Source of the DNA: Aeromonas bivalvium
GTDB taxonomy: Bacteria > Pseudomonadota > Gammaproteobacteria > Enterobacterales > Aeromonadaceae
Assembly (NCBI RefSeq): GCF_000819765.1
Contig: NZ_CDBT01000008.1
Location: 414,691 to 478,690, forward strand
Length of the DNA: 64,000 bases
Direction of reading: 5' to 3'
The notes under the pieces were generated by a model that was given only the letters and a program-made list of their open reading frames with translations, was not told the origin of the DNA and ran no database searches. Every line of letters starts with the position of its first letter. The stretch's first letter is position 1. Positions 9,460-17,756 of the stretch are shown here, piece by piece. Both the position numbers and the translations under genes were made by a program.

Positions 9460-10494
9460 TTACTGTTGAACTTCCTGTACGCCGGAAACGCGAACTTCTA
9501 CACGACGATCCGGGGCCAGGCAGGCGATCAGCTGAGCCTTGGCCTTGATGCCGTCACACTGGGTGCCGGTGACCGGGTTGGCTTCGCCTTGACCTTCGAT
9601 GGCGACTTTACCAGCGGCCATGCCTTTACCGACCAGGAAGTCAGCAACGGTACGGGCACGGGCTTCGGACAGCTTCTGGTTGTAAGCGTCGGAACCGATG
9701 CGGTCGGAGTAACCGACAACCACGGCGCTGCCATCTTTCGGCTGAGCGTCGATGATCTGCTGGTACAGACCGTTCAGGGCTTCAACACCTTCCGGCTTCA
9801 GAGTGGATTTGCCAAAGGCAAACAGCACGTCGGAGCTCATGGTGAAGTTCTTCTCAACCATGACAGGAGCAGGAGCGGCTTCTTCAACGACAGGGGCAGC
9901 AACCGGCTCAACATAGGAGGTGCGGAACGGGTGGTAAACCACTTCCACGGTACCGATGCTCTGGTTGTCTTTGTAGTTGTCGCCAGACGTGTTGTAAGCA
10001 GAGGTGGAGATGTCGGAGACATTCCACATGTAGCGGTAGCGAGCCTGCAGATCCAGGGCATCGTTCAGCTTGTAGGTCAGACCCAGGCCGGCCAGCGGGG
10101 AAACGCGAGTGTCGCTGGTTTCCAGACCGTCGGTGTGAGCCCAGTAGGCACCGCCTTCAGCGAAGATGGACAGGTCCTTGGCAACCGGCAGACGACCGAT
10201 ACCAGACAGGGTTGCGCCCTGGTTTTCGAAACGGGAGCCGTTGGTGTTGCCACGACCGGCGTACTGGTAGCCCAGCTCGGCGCCGAAGTTTTCGGTGAAG
10301 TTGTAACCGACGAAGGCGTTGGCAGCAGCAGCGTTTTCTTCACCGTCTTTCACGCCATCGATCTTGTTCAGACCGTTGATGTGAGCAGCACCGGCACCAA
10401 CACCCAGGTACAGATCGTTGTCAGCGGCTTGGGCAGCAGTAGCACCCAGGGTTGCCATGGCGATGGCAATCAGGGAAGGGGCCATTTTCATCAT
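9460..10494 (-). CDS. ompA: OmpA family outer-membrane protein, paralogue C (probably the major one)
   Basis: A 344-residue protein from the ATG at 10494 (MMKMAPSLIAIAMATLG), with CGAGGAT upstream. The signal peptide ends AAQA before ADNDLYLG. Barrel, Pro/Ala/Glu hinge (VEPVAAPVVEEAAPAP) and C-terminal OmpA domain (YSDRIGSDAYNQKLSEARA) are complete. By eye its codons are unlike its neighbours: many GGT, GCT, AAA, GAA, AAC and CTG, the pattern of very highly expressed enterobacterial genes. I infer that it is the abundant OmpA of the cell. The gap before the next gene upstream is ~290 bp and should hold its promoter. Confidence 0.93.
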   Translation of the reverse strand: MMKMAPSLIAIAMATLGATAAQAADNDLYLGVGAGAAHINGLNKIDGVKDGEENAAAANAFVGYNFTENFGAELGYQYAGRGNTNGSRFENQGATLSGIGRLPVAKDLSIFAEGGAYWAHTDGLETSDTRVSPLAGLGLTYKLNDALDLQARYRYMWNVSDISTSAYNTSGDNYKDNQSIGTVEVVYHPFRTSYVEPVAAPVVEEAAPAPVMVEKNFTMSSDVLFAFGKSTLKPEGVEALNGLYQQIIDAQPKDGSAVVVGYSDRIGSDAYNQKLSEARARTVADFLVGKGMAAGKVAIEGQGEANPVTGTQCDGIKAKAQLIACLAPDRRVEVRVSGVQEVQQ

Positions 10495-10783
10495 AAATAT
10501 ATCCTCGTTGAGCAACACGTTGTCACGTGCTTCGCACTTTTTGATTTATGTAAGCTGCAGGCTCTGCCAACGATGGCAAGGAGTCTGACAGGGATCCCGT
10601 GTTCCAGGATCTCTCTCATCCATGAACCAGCGGGGTGTGCTTGCACACATTTTCCCCACCAAAAAAGGGTGTCAATCCGATGACGATGCGCACTTTATTC
10701 CCATTTCAAACCATGATCAAGCTCACAAAACAGGGGTGAGCCAATTTGTGTCGCTTGCTTCAGGGGCGGTTCAGGGTCGGGAT

Positions 10784-11380
10784 TTAGTGGTCTAAGTAGG
10801 TCCTGTGCAGTCGTTTTTCAAGCTTCATATAGGACCCAACCCAGGCGGAGCAAGGGCTGGCGGGCTCCAGACGGGCTGACAATACGGCGAGCAGTTCCTG
10901 CTCGGTGGCGGTGTCGAGCAGGGGAGTGAAGCTGAGCAAAAAATGTTTGGCCAGGTAGGGGTCGAGGGGCCAGATGTTGAGAATGGCGCGGGCGACCGGC
11001 TGCACGGCGGCGGGACAGACGAAGTGGCGATGGCCGGCTTCCAGCCAGCGTGCCATGTCGCGCAGGCCGGACTCGGGAACCAGCATCCCTCGTCCAGGTT
11101 CGCTGGCCAGGGGCATGGCGCGCCCATCTTGCAGGGTCAAGAGGCCTTCACCTGTCATGATGCCGTCATGGTTGCGCAGGGGAAGCCCCGGCTCTGGCTG
11201 GGTCAGATAGAGGCTGATGCGCTCTGGCAGGGTCTGCAATATCTCGGCGGCGTGTGCCGTCATGGTGGCCGGCAGCAGCAGAGCTTCTGCCCGATAGTGC
11301 TGGCCTTGTTGCAGTTGCAGGGCCAGATCCTGGGGGCGGGTACTTGGGTGGAGGCGGGAGATGATGCCGGGAAACGCCAT
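10784..11380 (-). CDS. hypothetical protein, 198 residues
   Basis: A complete frame starting MAFPGIISRLHPSTRPQD with GAG upstream of the ATG. I do not recognise the family. It has no signal peptide or membrane segment. It is mixed alpha/beta in character with a Leu/Gln-rich N-terminal stretch (LALQLQQGQHYRAEALLL) and a C-terminal part rich in hydrophobic helices (PYLAKHFLLSFTPLLDTA). Codon use fits the host genome, so it looks native. It stands alone between the ompA array and a divergent HTH gene. Confidence 0.6.
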   Translation of the reverse strand: MAFPGIISRLHPSTRPQDLALQLQQGQHYRAEALLLPATMTAHAAEILQTLPERISLYLTQPEPGLPLRNHDGIMTGEGLLTLQDGRAMPLASEPGRGMLVPESGLRDMARWLEAGHRHFVCPAAVQPVARAILNIWPLDPYLAKHFLLSFTPLLDTATEQELLAVLSARLEPASPCSAWVGSYMKLEKRLHRTYLDH

Positions 11381-11535
11381 GTTTATTACTCTTTATGGGT
11401 AGTGCTGGGATTATACGGAGGATTCATCGGGCCTCCATAAAGGTTTCTTTTCGAGACTGTTTACCTCGGGCGATTGAGCGATTACCATCCCCGAGGTTTT
11501 TAAGGGTTGTCGCCAGAAGGCGTATATAAGATAGA

Positions 11536-11585
11536 GACTCGACCATAACGAGTCCGTCCAAAACTGATACACTTGACTACGAGTC
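11536..11585. promoter_or_regulatory. GACTCG/CGAGTC palindromes and -35-like TTGACT before HTH gene
   Basis: The 256-bp gap holds GACTCG-N7-CGAGTC (11536-11554) and a second related half-palindrome GACTACGAGTC (11575-11585). The second overlaps a TTGACT that could be a -35 element for the HTH gene at 11637. The arrangement suggests an operator, possibly for autoregulation. It also overlaps the upstream side of the divergent 198-residue gene. Confidence 0.35.
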
Positions 11586-11636
11586 GTCGCGAAAAATAAG
11601 GCGGAGTCAATCCGCCATACGGAGTATGGAACCACT

Positions 11637-11903
11637 ATGAATTCAAACATTGACACTGTTGGCAAGAAGATCCGCCAGATCCGTGAAGCCGTCGGCCTGA
11701 GCCGACCCAAGTTTGCCGATCTGCTGGGTGTTCCCCCCACCACCCTGAAAAACTATGAACTCGGTTACCGTGAAGTCGGTGGCGCCTTCCTGGTTGCCCT
11801 GGCTCATCACCCGGAACTGCACAAGTTCACTCTCTGGCTGCTGGCCGACAAGAAAGTCGCCGAGATTGGTCAGATTGGTCCGGACGATCTCACCAAAGGC
11901 TGA
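11637..11903 (+). CDS. small XRE-type HTH DNA-binding protein
   Basis: An 88-residue protein. Residues ~8-62 form a Cro/C1-type helix-turn-helix: KIRQIREAVGLSRPKFADLL, then GVPPTTLKNYELGYREVGG. The rest is a short tail without other domains. It is probably a cytoplasmic transcription factor. The start is the ATG at 11637; the preceding ACGGAG is an acceptable ribosome-binding site. It stands alone with its own terminator and with palindromes upstream. Codon use is host-like, so it is not obviously a phage remnant. Confidence 0.8.
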   Translation: MNSNIDTVGKKIRQIREAVGLSRPKFADLLGVPPTTLKNYELGYREVGGAFLVALAHHPELHKFTLWLLADKKVAEIGQIGPDDLTKG

Positions 11904-11925
11904 GCCTTGAGAACGTTCCAGTGAG

Positions 11926-11956
11926 AAATGCCGCCCCCAGGGGCGGCATTTTTTTG
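11926..11956 (+). terminator. rho-independent terminator of HTH gene
   Basis: Arms AATGCCGCCCC/GGGGCGGCATT followed by seven T. It also sits just past the stop of convergent rssA. Confidence 0.9.
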
Positions 11957-11984
11957 TCCGTGTTTCCCCTGCGCGGTGCCGTCC

Positions 11985-12863
11985 TCAGGGGGAGAGCAGG
12001 CCGAGCCGGGTCAGCTCATCCTTGAGCTGATGGGCGTTGCGCTCGACGCAGGCTTCCCCCTCTTCGATGGCGTCGGCCGCCCGGTGGAAGTCCATGATGG
12101 AGAGGCCGCCCAGGCGAGGGCAGAGCTGGATCTCGGGGGGATCCCCCGCCATGCGGGCCCGGGTGATCCGCTCCTGCATGATGTTGAGGGTGCTGCTCAT
12201 CACGTTCCACATGCCGGGCGGGGTCGGGCCTTCGCTGCGATTGAACCACTGACTGAACAGCTTGCTCTGGGCAGGCAAGACCTCCTCCTGTTCCTGGCCC
12301 CAGGGTTGGTGCAGATCCGTGTTGAGGTTGACGGCGATCACCACCTCGGCCCCCATGGCACGGGCCAGCGAGATGGGCACCGGATTGACCACGGCGCCAT
12401 CGACCAGCCACTGCTCATTGAGCAGGGTCGGGGTCAGCAGGCCCGGCATGCCGCATGAGGCGCGCACGCACTGGCGCAAGGGGCCCTCTTTGAGCCAGAT
12501 TTCGCGACCGGTATCGAGCTCGGTGGCGACGCAGGAGAACGGCATGGGCAGATCTTGGATGTCGGGCTCTCCCAGGTGGCCGCCGGCGATGCCAAATACC
12601 TTTTCCCCTCGAAACAGGCCACCGGAGAGGGCGGGATCCAGCATGCTGACGACCTGCAGCCGGGTGAAGCCGCGTACCCACTCCTCCAGGGCGTCGAGGG
12701 CCCCCGCCGCATAGGCGGCGCCCACGAAGCTGCCGATGGAGCAGCCAGCGACCAGATCGGGTTTGACCCCGAGTCGCTCCAGCCCACGTATGATGCCTAT
12801 ATGTGACCAGCCTCTGGCGGCGCCACTGCCGAGGGCGAGCCCCAATCTGGGTCTTCGTGTCAC
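11985..12863 (-). CDS. rssA: patatin-like phospholipase RssA
   Basis: A 292-residue protein from a GTG start at 12863, preceded by AAGGAGAG; the longer upstream frame lacks a site. The patatin fold features are all present: the oxyanion motif GLALGSGAARGWSHIG, the nucleophile elbow GCSIGS and the catalytic DGAVVNPVP. The C-terminal RMAGDPPEIQLCPRLGGL matches E. coli RssA as I remember it (RMAGDPPDIL). It is predicted to be a serine hydrolase acting on lipid acyl esters. In E. coli rssA precedes rssB, but here no rssB follows. Confidence 0.9.
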   Translation of the reverse strand: MTRRPRLGLALGSGAARGWSHIGIIRGLERLGVKPDLVAGCSIGSFVGAAYAAGALDALEEWVRGFTRLQVVSMLDPALSGGLFRGEKVFGIAGGHLGEPDIQDLPMPFSCVATELDTGREIWLKEGPLRQCVRASCGMPGLLTPTLLNEQWLVDGAVVNPVPISLARAMGAEVVIAVNLNTDLHQPWGQEQEEVLPAQSKLFSQWFNRSEGPTPPGMWNVMSSTLNIMQERITRARMAGDPPEIQLCPRLGGLSIMDFHRAADAIEEGEACVERNAHQLKDELTRLGLLSP

Positions 12864-13038
12864 GGTTCTCTCCTTGCTGATGATGATGGGCCGCGTCTGG
12901 GGCGAGCAGGGGCGAGATCCGCCAGCTGGCGGGCCAGGCCTGTTACCTTTTGTCACACTTATACATAGTCGCGGCAAGAAGTGGGGCTAGAATGGCCCTC
13001 TATTGTGAAATTCATACCCTTGTTTACTGGATCCATCA

Positions 13039-14088
13039 ATGAAAATGCGTAGCTGGTTGCCACTGACGGTGCTTCTCCTCCTGGTGCTCGGTGCCTGGTA
13101 TTACCGATCCGAAGCGCCCGAGGTCAAGGGCGCCGCCCACAGGGTCAACATCCGTACCCAGACCGTCAGCGAGACCCTGAGCAACCCCACCCTCAAGCTG
13201 GTTGGCAAGCTGGCGGCCAATCGCGCCGTGGTGGTGAGCCCAGAGGTGACGGGTCGCATCGCCCGCATCCTGGTGCACTCGGGCCAGCAGGTCACGGCGG
13301 GTCAGGTCTTGATCCAGCTGGACATAGGCAAGCAGCAGGCGGAACTGGCGGAGCAGAGCGCCAGTGTGCGCGACGAGGAGCGCAAGCTGCGGGACATGAG
13401 GCGCCTGGTGGCGCGGGGGGCCGTGACCAGCTCCGAGCTGGAGGGGCAGGAGGCGACGACCGCCATGGCCCAGGCACGCCTGGCCGCCGCCCGCTACGAG
13501 CTGGGGCTGCGCGAATTGCGCGCCCCCTTCAATGGCACAGTGAGCCTGATCGATCTCAGTGAAGGGGCCCTGGTGGGCAATGGGGACAGCCTGTTGCACC
13601 TGGATGAGCTGGACAAGCTGCGTCTGGATCTGGCGGTGCCCGAACGTTATCTCTCCTTGCTGCGCCCGGGCATGACGGTGACGGCGATCAGCGCCGCCTG
13701 GCCGGATCAGCAGTTCCAGGGCAGCCTGGAGACGGTGGACAGCCGGGTCTCAGACAGCAGCCAGAACATCAAGGCTCGCGTCATCTTCCCCAATCCTGCG
13801 GGCCAGTTGCGTCCCGGCATGCTGCTCAGCGTCGAGCTGGCCCTGCCCGCCCGGCAGATGACCCTGATCCCGAGCCAGTCGGTGGAGTACCTGGGTGAGC
13901 AGCGCTTCGTCTATCGCCTCGAGGCCGATGGCCGGGTCAAGCGGCTGCCCGTGGTGCTCGGCGAGACTCAGGGCGAGCAGGTCTGGGTCACCGAGGGGCT
14001 CAAGGCGGGGGACCGCATCGTGGTGGAGGGGCTGGTCAATCTCAGAGATGGCTTGCTGGTCAAGGATCTGGCGAAGGTGAACGGCTGA
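13039..14088 (+). CDS. RND efflux periplasmic adaptor (membrane fusion protein)
   Basis: A 349-residue protein. An N-terminal membrane anchor (PLTVLLLLVLGAWYY) precedes a biotinyl-lipoyl-like domain (VVVSPEVTGRIARILVHSGQ). A short coiled-coil hairpin (ELAEQSASVRDEERKLRDMR) and a second lipoyl half (ELRAPFNGTVSLIDLSEGAL) follow, then beta-barrel and membrane-proximal domains. It links the inner-membrane pump to an outer-membrane channel. No lipobox is seen. It overlaps the pump gene by one base, so the two are co-translated. There is no TolC-like gene in the operon, so an unlinked channel is presumably used. Confidence 0.92.
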   Translation: MKMRSWLPLTVLLLLVLGAWYYRSEAPEVKGAAHRVNIRTQTVSETLSNPTLKLVGKLAANRAVVVSPEVTGRIARILVHSGQQVTAGQVLIQLDIGKQQAELAEQSASVRDEERKLRDMRRLVARGAVTSSELEGQEATTAMAQARLAAARYELGLRELRAPFNGTVSLIDLSEGALVGNGDSLLHLDELDKLRLDLAVPERYLSLLRPGMTVTAISAAWPDQQFQGSLETVDSRVSDSSQNIKARVIFPNPAGQLRPGMLLSVELALPARQMTLIPSQSVEYLGEQRFVYRLEADGRVKRLPVVLGETQGEQVWVTEGLKAGDRIVVEGLVNLRDGLLVKDLAKVNG

Positions 14089-17000
14089 TGTGGCTCTCTG
14101 ATATATCGGTACGCCGGCCCCTGGTTGCCGTGGTGATCAGCGCCCTGCTCACCGTGTTTGGCCTGGTGGCCTTCGCCAAGTTGACGGTGCGGGAGATGCC
14201 GGACGTGCAGACCCCTTCAGTCTCCGTCAGCACCACCTATGAGGGGGCGGCGCCCGAGGTGATGGAGAGCCAGGTCACCAAACCCATCGAGGATCAGCTC
14301 TCCGGCATCAGCGGCATCAAGAACATCAACTCGGTGACCCGCAAGGGGCGCTCCATGATCACGGTGGAGTTCAAGCTCGGCTGGAACATGGTGGAGGGGG
14401 TGTCGGACGTGCGCGATGCCATCTCCCGCGCCCGCATCAAGCTGCCGGACGGGGTGGACGAGCCCCTCATCACCAAGGACAGCGGCAACGGCGATGTCGC
14501 CATCTGGCTCAACTTCAGCAGCAGCCAGATGGACAGAACCGCCATGACCGATTACGCCAACCGGGTATTGGTGGATCCCCTGAGCCTGGTGGACGGGGTG
14601 AGCGAGGTGATGCTCTCCGGCGATCTGGAGCGGGTCATGTATGTCAGGCTGCGTCCGGTGGACATGGCCGCCCGCGGCATCACCATCAGCGACGTGGAGG
14701 CGGCGCTGACCCGGGAGAACATAGAGCTGCCGGGGGGAGAAATTCGCAACGACAGCATGACGGTGGCGGTACAGATAGCGCGCCTCTATCACACGGCCGC
14801 CGATTTTCGCCGCCTCCAGGTGACCACCGCCAGCAACGGTCAGCCCATCTACCTGGCGGACATCGCCGACGTGGACGTGGGGGCCAGGAACGAGGACAGC
14901 GCCTATCAGCGCAACGGCCGCGAGAGCCTGGGGATAGGGGTGATTCCCCAATCCACCGCCAACCCATTGGCGGTGGCAGAAGGCATATCCCAGAAGATGA
15001 CCCAGATGCAGCGTTTCCTGCCGGAAGGGGCGACCCTCGAGGTCGATTACGATTCCACCATCTTCATCAAGCAGTCCATCGAGGAGGTCTACAACACCCT
15101 GGCCATCAGCGCCCTGCTGGTGGTGGCCGTGCTCTATCTCTTCCTGGGGCAGGGGCGCACCACCCTTATTCCCGCCATCACGGTGCCGGTATCGCTGATC
15201 TCGGCCTTCATCGGCGCCTGGTATCTCGGCTTTTCCATCAACCTCATCACCTTGCTCGCCCTCATTCTCGCCATCGGCCTGGTGGTGGATGACGCCATCG
15301 TGGTGGTGGAGAACATCCACCATCACCTGCAACGGGGCGAGCCGCCGCTGCTGGCGGCCTGGCACGGCACCCGCGAGGTGGGCTTTGCCGTCATCGCCAC
15401 CACGGCGGTGCTGGTGATGGTGTTCGTGCCCATCGCCTTCATGGACGGTATGGTGGGCAGGCTCTTCACCGAATTTGCCATCCTGCTGTCCCTCGCGGTG
15501 ATCTGCTCCTCCCTGGTGGCCCTGACCCTGACCCCGGCCATGGGCTCCTGGCTGATGCGGGCCAAGGAGAGCACCAATCCGCTGACTGCGGCCCTGGATC
15601 GCGCCCTCGGCCGGGTAGAGGGTCACTACCGTCGCCTGCTTGGCTGGCTGCTGCCCCGCTCCGGCTGGGCGCTGCTGGTGCTGGCGCTCTGCCTGGGAGG
15701 CAGCCTGGCGCTGCTCAGGCTGTTGCCCGCCAACCTGACGCCGACCGAGGACAGGGGGGTCGTCTATGTGTTCGTCAAGGGAGCCGAGGGCACCAGCATA
15801 GAGCGGATGAAGCGCAACATGCAGCAGGTGGAGGCCGCCATCATGCCGCTGCTCGGCCAGGGGGTGGTGCAGGCCATGAGCTTCAGCACCCCCGCCTTTG
15901 GCAAGGGGGGCGATCAGACCGGCATGGCCATCATACAGCTCACCGACTGGGCCCTGCGGGACCAGAGCGCCACCGCCTTCACCAAGACACTGACCGCCCG
16001 TCTGTCCGGCATTCCGGACGTGATGATCCGCCCCTTCCAGCCCGGTTTTCGGCGCGGCTCCACCGCCCCGGTGCAGTTCGTGTTGCAGGGGGGCGATTAC
16101 GGGGAGCTCAATGAAGTGGGTGGCCGGCTCCAGCTGCTGGCCCAGCAGAGCGGCCTGATGCTCAACGGGGATCTCGATTACGCCGAGAAGACCCCCGAGC
16201 TGCAGGTGACCATAGCGCGGGAGCGAGCCAGCGAGCTTGGCATACCCGTCTCCACCGTGGCCAACAGCCTGCAAACCCTGCTTGGCGGCACCAGCAAGAC
16301 CACCTATGTCGACAGGGGGGAGGAGTATGACGTCTATCTGCGGGCCGATCAGACCAAGCTCAACGGCGTCTCGGATCTGAGCCGCATCTACCTCAAGGCC
16401 GCCAGTGGCGACATGGTGAGCCTCTCCACCCTGGCCAGCTTCAAGCAGGTGGCCAGCCCCAACCGGCTCAATCACTATCAGCGCCAGAAGGCGGTGACCC
16501 TGACCGCGGATCTCGCCCCCGGCCACACCCTGGGGGAGGCGCTGGACTTCCTCGACGGCTGGGCCAACGACAACCTGCCGGCGGGCATGACGGTGGATTA
16601 CGCCGGCGACTCCAAGGATTATCGCGACAACCAGGGGGAGATGGCCCTGGTGTTCGCTCTGGCCCTGCTGGTGGTCTATCTGGTGCTGGTGGCCCAGTTC
16701 GAGAGCCTGATCACCCCGGCCGTGGTGATGATGACGGTGCCGCTTGGCATCTTCGGCGGCCTGCTCGGCCTCTGGCTGACGGGACAGGAGATGAGCATCT
16801 ACAGCCAGATCGGCATGATCATGCTGATCGGCATGGTGACCAAGAACGGCATACTGATAGTCGAGTTCATCAACCAGCTGCGTCAGCGGGGCCAGGGGTT
16901 CGAAGAGGCCATCATCTCGGGGGCGGTGCGCCGTCTGCGCCCCATCCTGATGACCTCTCTGACCGCCGTGATTGGCGCCGTGCCCCTGATGCTCTCCATG

Positions 17001-17183
17001 GGGGCGGGCTACGAGAGCCGGATGACGGTGGGAACCGTGGTCTTCTTCGGGTTGTCCCTCGCGACCCTGGTGACCCTGCTGCTGATCCCCGCCTGTTATC
17101 ATTTGCTGGCCAGGAGGGCCGGCATGACAGGGCAGCGCAGCCAGCAGGTGGATGAGGCCATCGGCACCCAGCCCAGAGTATGA
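14088..17183 (+). CDS. RND family efflux permease (HAE1 type)
   Basis: A 1031-residue protein, full length for AcrB-type pumps. The first segment IRRP-like SVRRPLVAVVISALLTVFGL is typical. The proton-relay pair D401-D402 lies in GLVVDDAIVVVENIHHH, and the TM10 lysine is in GMVTKNGILIVEFINQLR. Twelve membrane spans and two large periplasmic loops are evident. The periplasmic sequence (VREMPDVQTPSVSVSTTYEG) resembles the MexF/VexH-like divergent HAE group rather than AcrB itself, so the drug spectrum is uncertain. No regulator gene is adjacent. Confidence 0.93.
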   Translation: MWLSDISVRRPLVAVVISALLTVFGLVAFAKLTVREMPDVQTPSVSVSTTYEGAAPEVMESQVTKPIEDQLSGISGIKNINSVTRKGRSMITVEFKLGWNMVEGVSDVRDAISRARIKLPDGVDEPLITKDSGNGDVAIWLNFSSSQMDRTAMTDYANRVLVDPLSLVDGVSEVMLSGDLERVMYVRLRPVDMAARGITISDVEAALTRENIELPGGEIRNDSMTVAVQIARLYHTAADFRRLQVTTASNGQPIYLADIADVDVGARNEDSAYQRNGRESLGIGVIPQSTANPLAVAEGISQKMTQMQRFLPEGATLEVDYDSTIFIKQSIEEVYNTLAISALLVVAVLYLFLGQGRTTLIPAITVPVSLISAFIGAWYLGFSINLITLLALILAIGLVVDDAIVVVENIHHHLQRGEPPLLAAWHGTREVGFAVIATTAVLVMVFVPIAFMDGMVGRLFTEFAILLSLAVICSSLVALTLTPAMGSWLMRAKESTNPLTAALDRALGRVEGHYRRLLGWLLPRSGWALLVLALCLGGSLALLRLLPANLTPTEDRGVVYVFVKGAEGTSIERMKRNMQQVEAAIMPLLGQGVVQAMSFSTPAFGKGGDQTGMAIIQLTDWALRDQSATAFTKTLTARLSGIPDVMIRPFQPGFRRGSTAPVQFVLQGGDYGELNEVGGRLQLLAQQSGLMLNGDLDYAEKTPELQVTIARERASELGIPVSTVANSLQTLLGGTSKTTYVDRGEEYDVYLRADQTKLNGVSDLSRIYLKAASGDMVSLSTLASFKQVASPNRLNHYQRQKAVTLTADLAPGHTLGEALDFLDGWANDNLPAGMTVDYAGDSKDYRDNQGEMALVFALALLVVYLVLVAQFESLITPAVVMMTVPLGIFGGLLGLWLTGQEMSIYSQIGMIMLIGMVTKNGILIVEFINQLRQRGQGFEEAIISGAVRRLRPILMTSLTAVIGAVPLMLSMGAGYESRMTVGTVVFFGLSLATLVTLLLIPACYHLLARRAGMTGQRSQQVDEAIGTQPRV

Positions 17184-17278
17184 GGGGGGACACCATATGG
17201 TATGGCCCAGTGCCAGCGTCGACCCGGGTCGGCTGCCATTGACTAGGCTGGATCCATCTTCTTAACGAGGGGTTCATC

Positions 17279-17647
17279 TTGGCCATGTCACGTCACGGGA
17301 CGCTGCCCTTTCTCTGCCTGGGCTGCGGACTCTTGCTCATGGGGGCCAGCCAGCAGCCGAGCCTGCTGCTGGCGGGTCTGGCTGCCTATTTCATCGGGGG
17401 CCTGGTCTGGTACCGCGTCAGCCATCAGCAACGTCATGACAAGGGCAGGCGCAAGCGTGGCTGGCCCCTGTGGCTCTATGAGATCCGCCCCTTCGTCATG
17501 GTGTTGCTGGGGCTGCTGATGGTGCGGGAGCTGACCCATCCCCTGTTCCTGCTGCCTGCCCTGTTCTGGATCCTGCTTGGCGGTTATCAGTGGTGGCAGC
17601 GCCATCGCCACAGGTTCTGGCGCCAGCCCCCCTTGCGGGCCCCTTAG
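17279..17647 (+). CDS. small inner-membrane protein of unknown function
   Basis: About 120 residues with three to four hydrophobic segments (LPFLCLGCGLLLMGASQ, LLLAGLAAYFIGGLVWY, RPFVMVLLGLLMVREL, LFLLPALFWILLGGYQWW) separated by Arg/Lys-rich loops. A TTG at 17279 is 6 bp from a GAGGGG site and seems the better start; the ATG at 17285 is the alternative and is 12 bp away. I do not recognise a family. Codon use is host-like. It lies between the RND operon and ygiQ. Confidence 0.65.
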   Translation: MAMSRHGTLPFLCLGCGLLLMGASQQPSLLLAGLAAYFIGGLVWYRVSHQQRHDKGRRKRGWPLWLYEIRPFVMVLLGLLMVRELTHPLFLLPALFWILLGGYQWWQRHRHRFWRQPPLRAP

Positions 17648-17756
17648 CCCCAGGGTGGTAGCGGCTATCCCTTTCGATTAGCAGGGACAAAAAGCCGTCG
17701 CCCCCGCCTGGCTCTGCCGGTATAATGCGCGACCCGAATTGTTCCAGGTGGTCAAA

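Noticed and set aside
11411..11743. 110-residue minus-strand frame over the HTH gene start
   Set aside because: Antisense to a clear HTH protein and its promoter region; no supporting features.
14217..17102. 961-residue open frame antisense to the RND pump
   Set aside because: His/Gly/Gln-rich low-complexity translation with no domain; it is the mirror of a GC-rich real gene.
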